Assembly: GCF_938045225.1 (NCBI RefSeq)
Contig: NZ_CALINL010000003.1
Coordinates: 1-11,261, forward strand
Source of the DNA: an uncultured Campylobacter sp.
GTDB taxonomy: Bacteria; Campylobacterota; Campylobacteria; Campylobacterales; Campylobacteraceae
Reading direction: 5' to 3'
DNA length: 11,261 nucleotides
Shown in pieces: positions 5,608 to 11,261 of the stretch. The notes under the pieces were generated by a model. That model did not search any database, had not been told where the DNA came from, and was given only the letters and a program-made list of their open reading frames with translations. Numbering within the stretch: position 1 is the first letter of the stretch; every line of letters starts with the position of its first letter. A program made the position numbers and the translations under genes.

Positions 5608-6742
5608 ATGCCTTTATAACGGCTTCGTCGGGGCTTTTTGAGGCTGGCTTACGCAAGCTATCAAAGCAGGCCAAAAGCGCGTCCGAGCTTCTTTGAACTA
5701 TAAAAAAATCTTGCTTTTTCGAGGAGATTTCATAAATCTCCCTTATGACGGCGATATCAGAGTACACCACGCCAAGCCCGCAGCCAAGCGCCTCGATGAC
5801 GACTCTAGGTAGTCCCTCGTCGCTGGAAAATCCAAGCACGTAGTCGCACGCTGCGTAAATCTCGTCCATCTTGGAAACAAACCCCAGATACTCGGCCTTA
5901 CCCGATTTTATCAGCGCGTCAAATTTGGCTTTCGCACCCTCCTTTAGCTCGCCTCCGCCCGCGAAATAAACCTTTATATCGCTTCTTTTTAGCTCCGCAA
6001 GCGCGTCAAAAACTAGCTCGTGCCCCTTTAACGTCAAGAAATTTGCAGGCATTACGATATTTATTTTTTCGGCGTCAAATTTGTCTTTTAGGGCGGCGCT
6101 TTTATCATCGCCGCTATTTTTTAAATTTGCCTGCGGGGAGCTCAAATTTTCGCCCACTTCAGACTTTTCCCGTCTTAAAACAGGCGCCTCCACGGGATTA
6201 TAAACCACGTTTTTAGGCATTTTTATCTGCGCGGCGTAAAATTCGTAAGTCGCGTTTGAAACGCAAACGGGCGTAAATTTTAGCCGCTTTAAAATTTCAA
6301 GTTTAAAGGGCTCGATGGCTGAGTTTTTGCGCAGATGCTGCACTACCGCGATATTTAGAGAGTTTGCGGCGGCGATGTAGGCGAGATTGGTTGAAAAGTG
6401 ATTATTTAGATGAAGGATATCGGGCCGCACCTGCCGCAGCAAGCAAAGCGCGTAGTCGTAGTCTTTTTTATAAAGGTATTTTGCTAAAATTTGACCGCCC
6501 AGCGCGCGCAAAAGCTCTTTTTTTAGCTTTGAGGGCTGCTTTTTTGGCTCAAATTTTATAAATTTAGCCCCAGCTTCTTCTATGATTTGCGAGATTTTGC
6601 GCCCGCCCGCCTCGTAATCGGTCTCAAAAAACGCGCATAGCTCGTACTTTTGCTGCGCGGCAAGCCCCCGCAAAAGATACAAAAAACTCTTCGTCCCGCC
6701 GCCGTATTCGCGCCCCGTATCGACGAACAAAATCTTTTTCAA
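5555..6742 (-). CDS. GT4-family glycosyltransferase (last gene of four-gene operon)
   Basis: The product is 395 residues from TTG 6742, with AAAGGA (6754-6749) 6 bases upstream. TTG shares bases with the TGA of the upstream GT9 gene (TTGA, a 4-base overlap). The N-terminal Rossmann half starts KILFVDTGREYGGGTKSFLYL, with the glycine loop near 14-16. LRQVRPDILHLNN (102-114) and TPVCVSNATYEFY (157-169) follow as in GT4. The C-terminal half has NIVMPANFLTLKGHE (228-241) and the EX7E motif EGLPRVVIE, Glu309 and Glu317, which hold the nucleotide sugar. It is a retaining enzyme acting in the cytoplasm, presumably adding a hexose or amino sugar to the core. Residues about 190-225 between the halves are a low-complexity insert. 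The gene ends inside the opposing GT9 gene. The sugar specificity cannot be read. Confidence 0.88.
   Translation of the reverse strand: MKKILFVDTGREYGGGTKSFLYLLRGLAAQQKYELCAFFETDYEAGGRKISQIIEEAGAKFIKFEPKKQPSKLKKELLRALGGQILAKYLYKKDYDYALCLLRQVRPDILHLNNHFSTNLAYIAAANSLNIAVVQHLRKNSAIEPFKLEILKRLKFTPVCVSNATYEFYAAQIKMPKNVVYNPVEAPVLRREKSEVGENLSSPQANLKNSGDDKSAALKDKFDAEKINIVMPANFLTLKGHELVFDALAELKRSDIKVYFAGGGELKEGAKAKFDALIKSGKAEYLGFVSKMDEIYAACDYVLGFSSDEGLPRVVIEALGCGLGVVYSDIAVIREIYEISSKKQDFFIVQRSSDALLACFDSLRKPASKSPDEAVIKAFSIENYFRGIDRIYSEL
6068..6175 (-). other. Low-complexity linker insert in the GT4 protein, with AAATTTG words
   Basis: This encodes residues about 190-225 (Glu, Ser, Asn, Lys, Asp-rich) at the hinge between the two Rossmann halves, longer than the usual GT4 linker. 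CAAATTTG lies at 6076-6083, read as Lys-Phe-Asp on the coding strand. A related AAATTTG at 6124-6130 is read as Ala-Asn-Leu, and CTCAAATTTT follows near 6142. The boundaries were judged by eye. Confidence 0.45.
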
Positions 6743-7812
6743 ATCATTTCCTTTAACATCCCCCAGACCTCATCCGCCCCTATTTGCAGCATACACTCCT
6801 GAAATTTGCAGTTTTTGCCGACGCAAGGCGAACAGGTGCGCGGCTTTTTGATAAATTTATGGATATTTTCGTCAAAATCCGGATTTGAGTTCACGGGCGA
6901 AGCGACGGCAAAAAGCCCGATCGTAGGCGTTTTTAGCGCGGCTGCTACGTGCAGCGGGCCGGTGTCTGGCGTCACAAGCACATCAAGCCTAGCTATCAGC
7001 GCGGCAGCCTCTCTCAGGCTAAATTTGCCCGCCGCATTTATCACGCGTTGGTCTCTTAGCGCGCCTTCTAGCTGCGCGGTCATCGCTCGCTCGGCGGGAC
7101 TGCCTGTTAGCACGATGACGGCGTCCGTATGCGCTAAAACAATCTCCGCAAGCTCCCGCCAACGCTGCCAAAACCACTGCCTGGAAACCGTGCTAGCCCC
7201 CATCTGAAAGCCGATAAATTTGCGCGCGCCGCAGCCTTTTAGCACCTCATCGACGCGGGCAAAATCCTCATCGCGCAGATACAAATTTAGCCTCGTGTCG
7301 CGACTTTTGATGCCTACGAATTTAAGCTGCTCGAGGCGGGTTAGTACGACGTATCGCTCATCTCCGTAAGGCTCTGGCGCGTTTGAGTGAAAGGGGCTAA
7401 ATTTATTGCCAGCATTTGGCAGCTTAAAGACGTATTTTGCGCCGCTTAAAACGGCTAGCGGCGTAGCCTGCGGCTCGTTTGAGTGCAGGATAAAAACTAT
7501 GTCCGGCTTTATCTTTTTTAGCTGCGATAAAGCGCACAAAAAGCCGCCCTTTTTGCCGTCGTAGAGTAAAATTTCGTCGATATTCGGATCGGTTTTAAAA
7601 AGCGGTGCAGTAGATGGATTCAGCAGAGCGACAATGCGTACGTGCGGGAAATTTTGCCGAAAAACGCGAAAAACGGGCGTGTTAAAAATCGTATCGCCAA
7701 GCGCGGTGTTGCTAAAAAAACAGACCGTTTGTATGGGCTGCGTAACCAGCTGCGTTTTGCGCACGCTTTTAAAGCGCAAAATGAGCCGCACCGCGCTCTC
7801 AAAGAGCCTCAT
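6739..7812 (-). CDS. GT9-family heptosyltransferase (third gene of operon)
   Basis: The product is 357 residues from ATG 7812, which overlaps the preceding GT4 gene by 14 bp. A basic N-terminal helix (residues 1-20) precedes the first strand TVCFFSNTALGD (29-40), whose Gly-Asp is the GT9 catalytic-site pair. FIGFQMGASTVSRQWFWQRW (199-218) is the donor-phosphate region, and TPDTGPLHVAAAL (281-293) is an intact DTGxxHxAAA motif for ADP-heptose. Near the C-terminus, CSPCVGKNCKFQEC (327-340) has the four-Cys pattern common in heptosyltransferases. All key residues are present, so it is probably an active inner-membrane-associated LPS heptosyltransferase. Length is normal. Whether it adds Hep III or an outer-core heptose is not visible. 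Its stop overlaps the next gene's TTG start. Confidence 0.9.
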   Translation of the reverse strand: MRLFESAVRLILRFKSVRKTQLVTQPIQTVCFFSNTALGDTIFNTPVFRVFRQNFPHVRIVALLNPSTAPLFKTDPNIDEILLYDGKKGGFLCALSQLKKIKPDIVFILHSNEPQATPLAVLSGAKYVFKLPNAGNKFSPFHSNAPEPYGDERYVVLTRLEQLKFVGIKSRDTRLNLYLRDEDFARVDEVLKGCGARKFIGFQMGASTVSRQWFWQRWRELAEIVLAHTDAVIVLTGSPAERAMTAQLEGALRDQRVINAAGKFSLREAAALIARLDVLVTPDTGPLHVAAALKTPTIGLFAVASPVNSNPDFDENIHKFIKKPRTCSPCVGKNCKFQECMLQIGADEVWGMLKEMI

Positions 7813-8851
7813 ACATCGCTTCCGTCTGCGCGACCATCGTCTCTATCGAGAAGTTTCGCACGATAAATTCCCTCGCGTTCGCGCTAAATTTCGCCCGAAG
7901 CGCAGCGTCTTCTATCAGCGTTTTTAGAGCCGCTTTGAGCGATTTTTTGTCGCTGTTTTTAAACAAAAGCCCCGTTTTGCCGCTGCTTATCGCCTCACCG
8001 ATACCGCCCGCGTCGCTACCTATGCAAGGCACTCCGCACGACTGCGCCTCCAGTAGCGCCGTGCCTAGCGCCTCCATCTTTGAGGGCAGCACAAAAATAT
8101 CAAAACTGCCCAAAAACTCGCTCACGTCGGTGCGGGGGCCTAGCATGTAGATGTTTTGCGTCTTTATTTTTTTTAGATTTTCCTCCTGCGGACCGTCGCC
8201 GACCACGACTAAAGCGGTGTTTGGTAAATTTAGCTCGCTAAAAGCTTCAAATAAGAGCTGGTGATTTTTCGCCGCGCGCAAGACCGCTACGATACCGACT
8301 ACAACGCAGCCCGAGCTCAAATTTAGCTCTGCTTTGATATCTTTGGTAAAATTTGGACTAAACCGCGCCGTATCCACGCCCGTGTAGATAACGTCTATCA
8401 AATTTCCTCGCACGCCCTGCGAGACGAGCTGTGCTTTTACGGCGTTTGAGACGGCTACGATTTTATCGTTTACGTTGTAGCTAAATGCCGATCTGATCGG
8501 CGTTTGCAGGTGTCTGGTGCGCACTGTTTTAGCACCCGTTAGCTTTGCGACGATCGCGCCGATGTTGCCGTCCTTGCCCGAGTGCGTAGCGATGATCGAG
8601 ATATTTTTTTTGCGCACGAAACGGCAAATTTTAAAAATTTCAAAAATATTATAAACTTTGCTTAGGTTAAATTCTACAAACTCGCAATCAATCGGCTTTT
8701 CAAAGCTTTTTGATCCTGGATTTAGCGCGTAAAATACCTTAAATTTATCCTTATTTAGCCCGTTTATGACCCGCTGCGTGCGGTGCTCCTGTCCGCCGAA
8801 ACCCAGCGAGCTTTCAAGCTCTAGGATATTGATTTTGTCCATTTTTTTCAT
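7799..8851 (-). CDS. GT4-family glycosyltransferase (second gene of operon)
   Basis: The product is 350 residues. ATG 8851 overlaps the TGA of the upstream GT9 gene by 4 bases (ATGA). A second ATG at 8842 (MDKINILE) is also possible; neither has a strong ribosome binding site, so coupling is likely. The N-terminal half opens INILELESSLGFGGQEH (7-23) with the acceptor-side glycine loop, then IIATHSGKDGNIGA (86-99) and DKIVAVSNAVKAQL (129-142). Next come VIYTGVDTARF (154-164), the usual GT4 hinge, and ALVVVGDGPQEENLK (213-227). EALGTALLE (Glu260, Glu268) is the EX7E motif. The length is standard and there is no insert. This is a canonical retaining LPS-core glycosyltransferase. A run of eight A on the coding strand (8611-8604) is present but too short to claim phase variation. 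Confidence 0.9.
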   Translation of the reverse strand: MKKMDKINILELESSLGFGGQEHRTQRVINGLNKDKFKVFYALNPGSKSFEKPIDCEFVEFNLSKVYNIFEIFKICRFVRKKNISIIATHSGKDGNIGAIVAKLTGAKTVRTRHLQTPIRSAFSYNVNDKIVAVSNAVKAQLVSQGVRGNLIDVIYTGVDTARFSPNFTKDIKAELNLSSGCVVVGIVAVLRAAKNHQLLFEAFSELNLPNTALVVVGDGPQEENLKKIKTQNIYMLGPRTDVSEFLGSFDIFVLPSKMEALGTALLEAQSCGVPCIGSDAGGIGEAISSGKTGLLFKNSDKKSLKAALKTLIEDAALRAKFSANAREFIVRNFSIETMVAQTEAMYEAL

Positions 8852-9780
8852 ATATTTTTGACCGCCTCGTAGATTTCCTCGTCCACTACGTCCTGCGCCC
8901 TTTTGCTAGTGCTTTGTAGCACGGTGCACGGTGCTCCGCCGTAAATGGGAGCCCAGCGAGCGGCGTCTGTTTTGCCAAGTGCCAGCACCGTTTTTATGCC
9001 AAGTGCGGGAGCTAGGTGCGCCACTCCGCCGTCAAGCGTTAGGACAAATTTAGCCGCCCAGATATAGCCGGCTAGCTCGTCTAAATTTTTAGTCGTGGCA
9101 AACTCTACGCCCGCTCCTTGCGCTACTTTTTCGCCAAATTTTACGTCCTCCGCGCTAACGGCAACGCGTCCGAAATTTTGTTTTAAAAACGCCAAAATCC
9201 GTAAAATTTTAGCCTCGTCCATGCGGTTTTGCTCCACCCTCGAGGAGACGTGAAAAAATACGAAATCCTTAAATTTCTTGCTTTTAAAGCTCGGTACGTA
9301 AAGCATCTTTTCTCCGTCAAATTTCGCTCCCAGCGATGCGACTAGCTCGTAGCAAAGTAGCACCTCGTGAGGCGGCGGATTAAAGTTTAGTTTATGCGTT
9401 ATTAACGAACCGCCCTCGTTTTGCTTTGCCGCTCCTATCGTCGTTTTAGCTCCGGCTGCTCTGGCAAATATCGCGGCCGATGGCGAATAAGCACTCCTAA
9501 AAATCACGGTCGCATCGTATTTTTCGCGGCGAATTTGAAGCAAAATTTTGCATTTCCCCCAAAACGCCCGCACCTTTGCCGCCGCTCCTTTTACGTGCTT
9601 TGGTTTGGTGTAGATATAGATTTTGTTTAAAAATGGATTGCCGCGAACGACGCATGCGTTTAGGCTATTTACCACGATATCGATCTGTGCATGCGGATGA
9701 GCTTTTCGCAGCGCCTCTATCGCTGGCGTCGTGCAGATGAGATCGCCGATATTATCGTTTCTAACGAGCAAAATTTTCAC
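8848..9780 (-). CDS. GT9-family heptosyltransferase-like protein (first gene of operon)
   Basis: The product is 310 residues from GTG 9780. AAAGGA (9791-9786) lies 5 bases upstream, and the family's first strand (KILLVRNDNIGD) begins at residue 2. A longer frame from ATG 9858 would run through the TATAAT box and the ribosome binding site, so it is rejected. Gly12-Asp13 is the GT9 catalytic pair. FVFFHVSSRVEQNRMD (about 173-188) is the donor-phosphate region, and LDGGVAHLAPAL (about 249-260) replaces the usual DTGxxHxAAA with DGGxxHxAP, keeping Asp and His. It lacks the four-Cys tail of the 6739-7812 protein. It is probably an LPS heptosyltransferase or close relative on the cytoplasmic side of the inner membrane. 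The stop overlaps the next start by 4 bases (ATGA). The acceptor is unknown. Confidence 0.87.
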   Translation of the reverse strand: MKILLVRNDNIGDLICTTPAIEALRKAHPHAQIDIVVNSLNACVVRGNPFLNKIYIYTKPKHVKGAAAKVRAFWGKCKILLQIRREKYDATVIFRSAYSPSAAIFARAAGAKTTIGAAKQNEGGSLITHKLNFNPPPHEVLLCYELVASLGAKFDGEKMLYVPSFKSKKFKDFVFFHVSSRVEQNRMDEAKILRILAFLKQNFGRVAVSAEDVKFGEKVAQGAGVEFATTKNLDELAGYIWAAKFVLTLDGGVAHLAPALGIKTVLALGKTDAARWAPIYGGAPCTVLQSTSKRAQDVVDEEIYEAVKNI

Positions 9781-9799
9781 GATTTTCCTTTTTTGCGCG

Positions 9800-9805
9800 A
9801 TTATA
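9800..9805 (-). promoter_or_regulatory. -10 box for the four-gene GT operon
   Basis: TATAAT on the minus strand (context GGGTATAATCG), 19 bases before the GTG start at 9780, so the leader is short and ends in AAAGGA. The upstream A/T-rich region lacks a clear -35 box. Spacing and the all-overlapping gene order downstream suggest one transcript for 9780-5555. Confidence 0.55.
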
Positions 9806-9881
9806 CCCATTTTACGCTTATACTTATTTACGCCCTCATCCCCTCGCCCGCTAGGCATAACCTAAAATTCATCAAAAAACT

Positions 9882-9889
9882 TATAAAAT
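9882..9889 (+). promoter_or_regulatory. Putative -10 region for waaG-like/waaF unit
   Basis: TATAAAAT on the plus strand, 24 bases before the ATG at 9914, with AAAAGG (9903-9908) in between, 5 bases from the start. Together with the minus-strand box at 9800-9805 it makes the 133-bp spacer a divergent promoter region. No -35 box is clear. Confidence 0.45.
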
Positions 9890-9913
9890 AGCGCTAAATT
9901 TTAAAAGGCAAAC

Positions 9914-10945
9914 ATGAAAAAAATAGTATTTTTAAGGCTCGATCTGGACGCTATCGGCGGGGCGCAGAGATATCTCTCGCGGCTCGTTAAAGCCCTAAAA
10001 GACTCGGGCGTTGCGTGCGAGACGCGCGGATTTAACGGCAGCAAAAAACTAAGCTCGTGGATCAAAGCCCTGCGTTTTAACGCGCAAGCCAAGCGGCAAA
10101 AGGGTACGGACGAGATTTATTTTAGCCTTGAGCGCATCACCTGCGCCGACATCTACCGTGCGGGCGACGGCGTGCATAAAGTCTATATGAAAACCAAGCC
10201 TTTTTGGTTCACAAACCCCCTAAATTTCGTCATTCCCTACCTTGAAAAGCGAACTTTTAAAAACGCTAAAAAAATCATCGCCAACTCAAATTTTATAAAG
10301 CGTCAAATTTGCGAGACCTACGGCATCGTCCCTGAAAAGATCGCAGTCGTCTATAACGGCGTAAATTTGCCTATGCGCGTGCAAAAAGGCTCAGCAAAGC
10401 TCGCTCTTTGCGAGGAATTCGGACTTGATTTTCACCTACCGACGCTGCTGTTTGTGGGAAGCGGCTTTAAACGCAAGGGCGCGGAGGAGTTTTTACGCAT
10501 CGCAGCTCGCCTAAAAACCCGCGTAAACTGCCTAATCGTCGGCCGCGACAAAAACGCCGCCCGCTACAAAAATCTAGCCAAGGAACTAGGCCTAAACGCC
10601 GTATTTACGGGCGCTCAAAAAAGCGCGGCGAGATTTTACGAAGGCAGCGAGCTGTTTTTATTTCCAACTGCTTACGAGCCGTTTTCAAACGTCGTTTTAG
10701 AGGCGCTTAGCTACGGCTGCGTCGCTATCACGACCGCTCAAAACGGCGCGGCAGAGATACTACCTGGGGAGTTTGTGATGAGCTCGCCGCAAGACTACGA
10801 TATCTGCGCTCTGATCGACGAGATCCTAAACGATGACGAGCGGCTAGCAGCGCTACAGGAGCGAAATTTGGCGCTTGCTAGCGAGTTTAGCATCGAAAAA
10901 AACGCGAGCGCGACGCTGGAGATCATACGTGCGAATCTTGATTGA
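9914..10945 (+). CDS. GT4-family LPS glycosyltransferase, WaaG-like
   Basis: The product is 343 residues from ATG 9914, with AAAAGG 5 bases upstream. The N-terminus KKIVFLRLDLDAIGGAQRYL (2-21) has the GGxQR loop seen in WaaG-type enzymes. CADIYRAGDGVHKVYM (77-92) lies in the acceptor half, and AKKIIANSNFIKRQI (118-132) with VVYNGVNLP (145-153) form the GT4 hinge. LLFVGSGFKRKGAEEFL (178-194) opens the donor half, and EPFSNVVLE (Glu255, Glu263) is the EX7E motif. WaaG transfers glucose from UDP-glucose to heptose II, and the position just before waaF fits inner-core work. The order and length match the family, but glucose specificity is inferred. Its last 17 bases overlap the waaF start, so the two genes are likely co-translated. 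Confidence 0.85.
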   Translation: MKKIVFLRLDLDAIGGAQRYLSRLVKALKDSGVACETRGFNGSKKLSSWIKALRFNAQAKRQKGTDEIYFSLERITCADIYRAGDGVHKVYMKTKPFWFTNPLNFVIPYLEKRTFKNAKKIIANSNFIKRQICETYGIVPEKIAVVYNGVNLPMRVQKGSAKLALCEEFGLDFHLPTLLFVGSGFKRKGAEEFLRIAARLKTRVNCLIVGRDKNAARYKNLAKELGLNAVFTGAQKSAARFYEGSELFLFPTAYEPFSNVVLEALSYGCVAITTAQNGAAEILPGEFVMSSPQDYDICALIDEILNDDERLAALQERNLALASEFSIEKNASATLEIIRANLD

Positions 10946-11261
10946 GCTACCGACCTGGCTGGGCGACGCCGTGATGGCAAGCGCCGCGGTGGAGGCCATC
11001 GCAAAGCACGCGGCGGTTGGCGCGGGAAATTTGACGGGCAAATTTGATGACTCGGGCGAGCGAGATTTTAGCTTTTCGTCGCAAGATTTCGGTCCCGTAA
11101 CGCAAGAAATTCAAATTTTTGAAAACGATACGCCAAATTTGGACGGTAAATTTGAAGCTGACCGCGGCGCAAATTTGACGGCGAGCGTGCAAGAAAATCA
11201 AAATCTAGAAAATTCGGCGGCCCAGCCCGTCAAAATCGTATTTTTCGGCTCGTTTGCGGCG
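10929..11261 (+). CDS. waaF: ADP-heptose:LPS heptosyltransferase II, 5' part, with insert
   Basis: The gene begins at GTG 10929 inside the previous gene, with GGAG (10918-10921) 7 bases upstream, and stays open for 111 codons to the window edge. The opening VRILIELPTWLGDAVMASAA is the hallmark of WaaF, with Gly12-Asp13 of the GT9 active site. WaaF adds the second heptose to Kdo-linked heptose I on the cytoplasmic side. In ordinary WaaF the second strand follows about ten residues after the first helix (AAVEAIAK). Here it appears only at VKIVFFGSF (101-109), after about 70 low-complexity residues. The frame is intact across the insert, so a longer protein is expected rather than a broken gene. 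The C-terminal half, with the DTGxxH motif, is outside the window. Confidence 0.85.
   Translation, partial: MRILIELPTWLGDAVMASAAVEAIAKHAAVGAGNLTGKFDDSGERDFSFSSQDFGPVTQEIQIFENDTPNLDGKFEADRGANLTASVQENQNLENSAAQPVKIVFFGSFAA
11016..11228 (+). other. Low-complexity insert in WaaF, with repeated AAATTTG words
   Basis: This encodes residues about 30-100, rich in Asn, Asp, Glu, Gln, Ser and Phe, between helix 1 and strand 2 of the WaaF fold. AAATTTG occurs five times: CAAATTTG at 11039, 11134 and 11170, plus GAAATTTG near 11027 and TAAATTTG near 11147. They are read as Lys-Phe-(Asp/Glu) or Asn-Leu depending on frame. The boundaries were judged by eye. Confidence 0.55.

Noticed and set aside
6806..7207. 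133-codon plus-strand open frame opposite the GT9 gene
   Set aside because: It has no family motif, Ser/Ala-rich content and no ribosome binding site. The opposite strand has all GT9 motifs.
8604..8611. Run of eight T (A on the coding strand) in a GT4 gene as a phase-variation tract
   Set aside because: Campylobacter contingency tracts are usually longer G/C runs. Eight A residues encoding Lys-Lys-Asn are common in A-rich genes, and no long G/C run occurs in the window.
9781..9858. 26-residue N-terminal extension of the 8848-9780 GT9 protein
   Set aside because: It would run through a TATAAT box and the AAAGGA ribosome binding site, and GT9 proteins start at the first strand, as the GTG start does.

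Overview
The window is part of a lipopolysaccharide (LPS) core and O-antigen assembly locus. It probably comes from a Campylobacter of the rectus/showae/curvus type. This is inferred from moderate GC with many AAA/TTT-rich words, A/T-rich TATAAT-type -10 boxes without clear -35 boxes, frequent TTG and GTG starts, and a waaF-like gene beginning ILIELPTWLGDAVMAS. No rRNA, tRNA, CRISPR array or insertion sequence was seen, so the species call is inference.

Layout: (1) 1-427 (+) is the 3' end of a GT9 heptosyltransferase of the WaaQ/heptosyltransferase III type. (2) 428-2062 is a non-glycosylation patch. It holds two minus-strand genes of unknown function, a small four-helix membrane protein (with a possible amber codon near its 5' end) and an AT-rich membrane-anchored protein, together with repeat-rich spacers. 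(3) 2063-4154 (-) is a two-gene unit: a WaaL/Wzy_C-type O-antigen ligase followed by a NodB-type polysaccharide deacetylase whose TTG start overlaps the ligase stop. (4) 4318-5607 (+) is a divergent GT9-fold protein with a hydrophobic N-terminus and a Tyr in place of the usual His of the DTGxxH motif. (5) 9780-5555 (-) is a four-gene operon with every junction overlapping, in the order GT9, GT4, GT9, GT4. (6) 9914-11261 (+) is a WaaG-like GT4 overlapping the 5' end of waaF, which runs off the window.

Together there are eight glycosyltransferase genes (five GT9, three GT4), one ligase and one deacetylase. The likely joint role is as follows. WaaF and the other GT9 enzymes add heptoses to Kdo-lipid A on the cytoplasmic face. 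The GT4 enzymes add hexoses or other sugars, and the deacetylase removes an acyl group from an amino sugar. The ligase then joins undecaprenyl-linked glycan to the finished core in the periplasm. Donor and acceptor sugars cannot be read from the sequence.

The most unusual signal is at DNA level. The palindromic 8-mer CAAATTTG occurs about 15 times (hand count), in spacers and inside coding regions. Seven of the copies lie in low-complexity insert segments that interrupt three different glycosyltransferases at three different places in their folds. There the same word is read in three different frames. This looks like a repeated DNA word that is tolerated or spread in both spacers and genes, rather than a conserved peptide.
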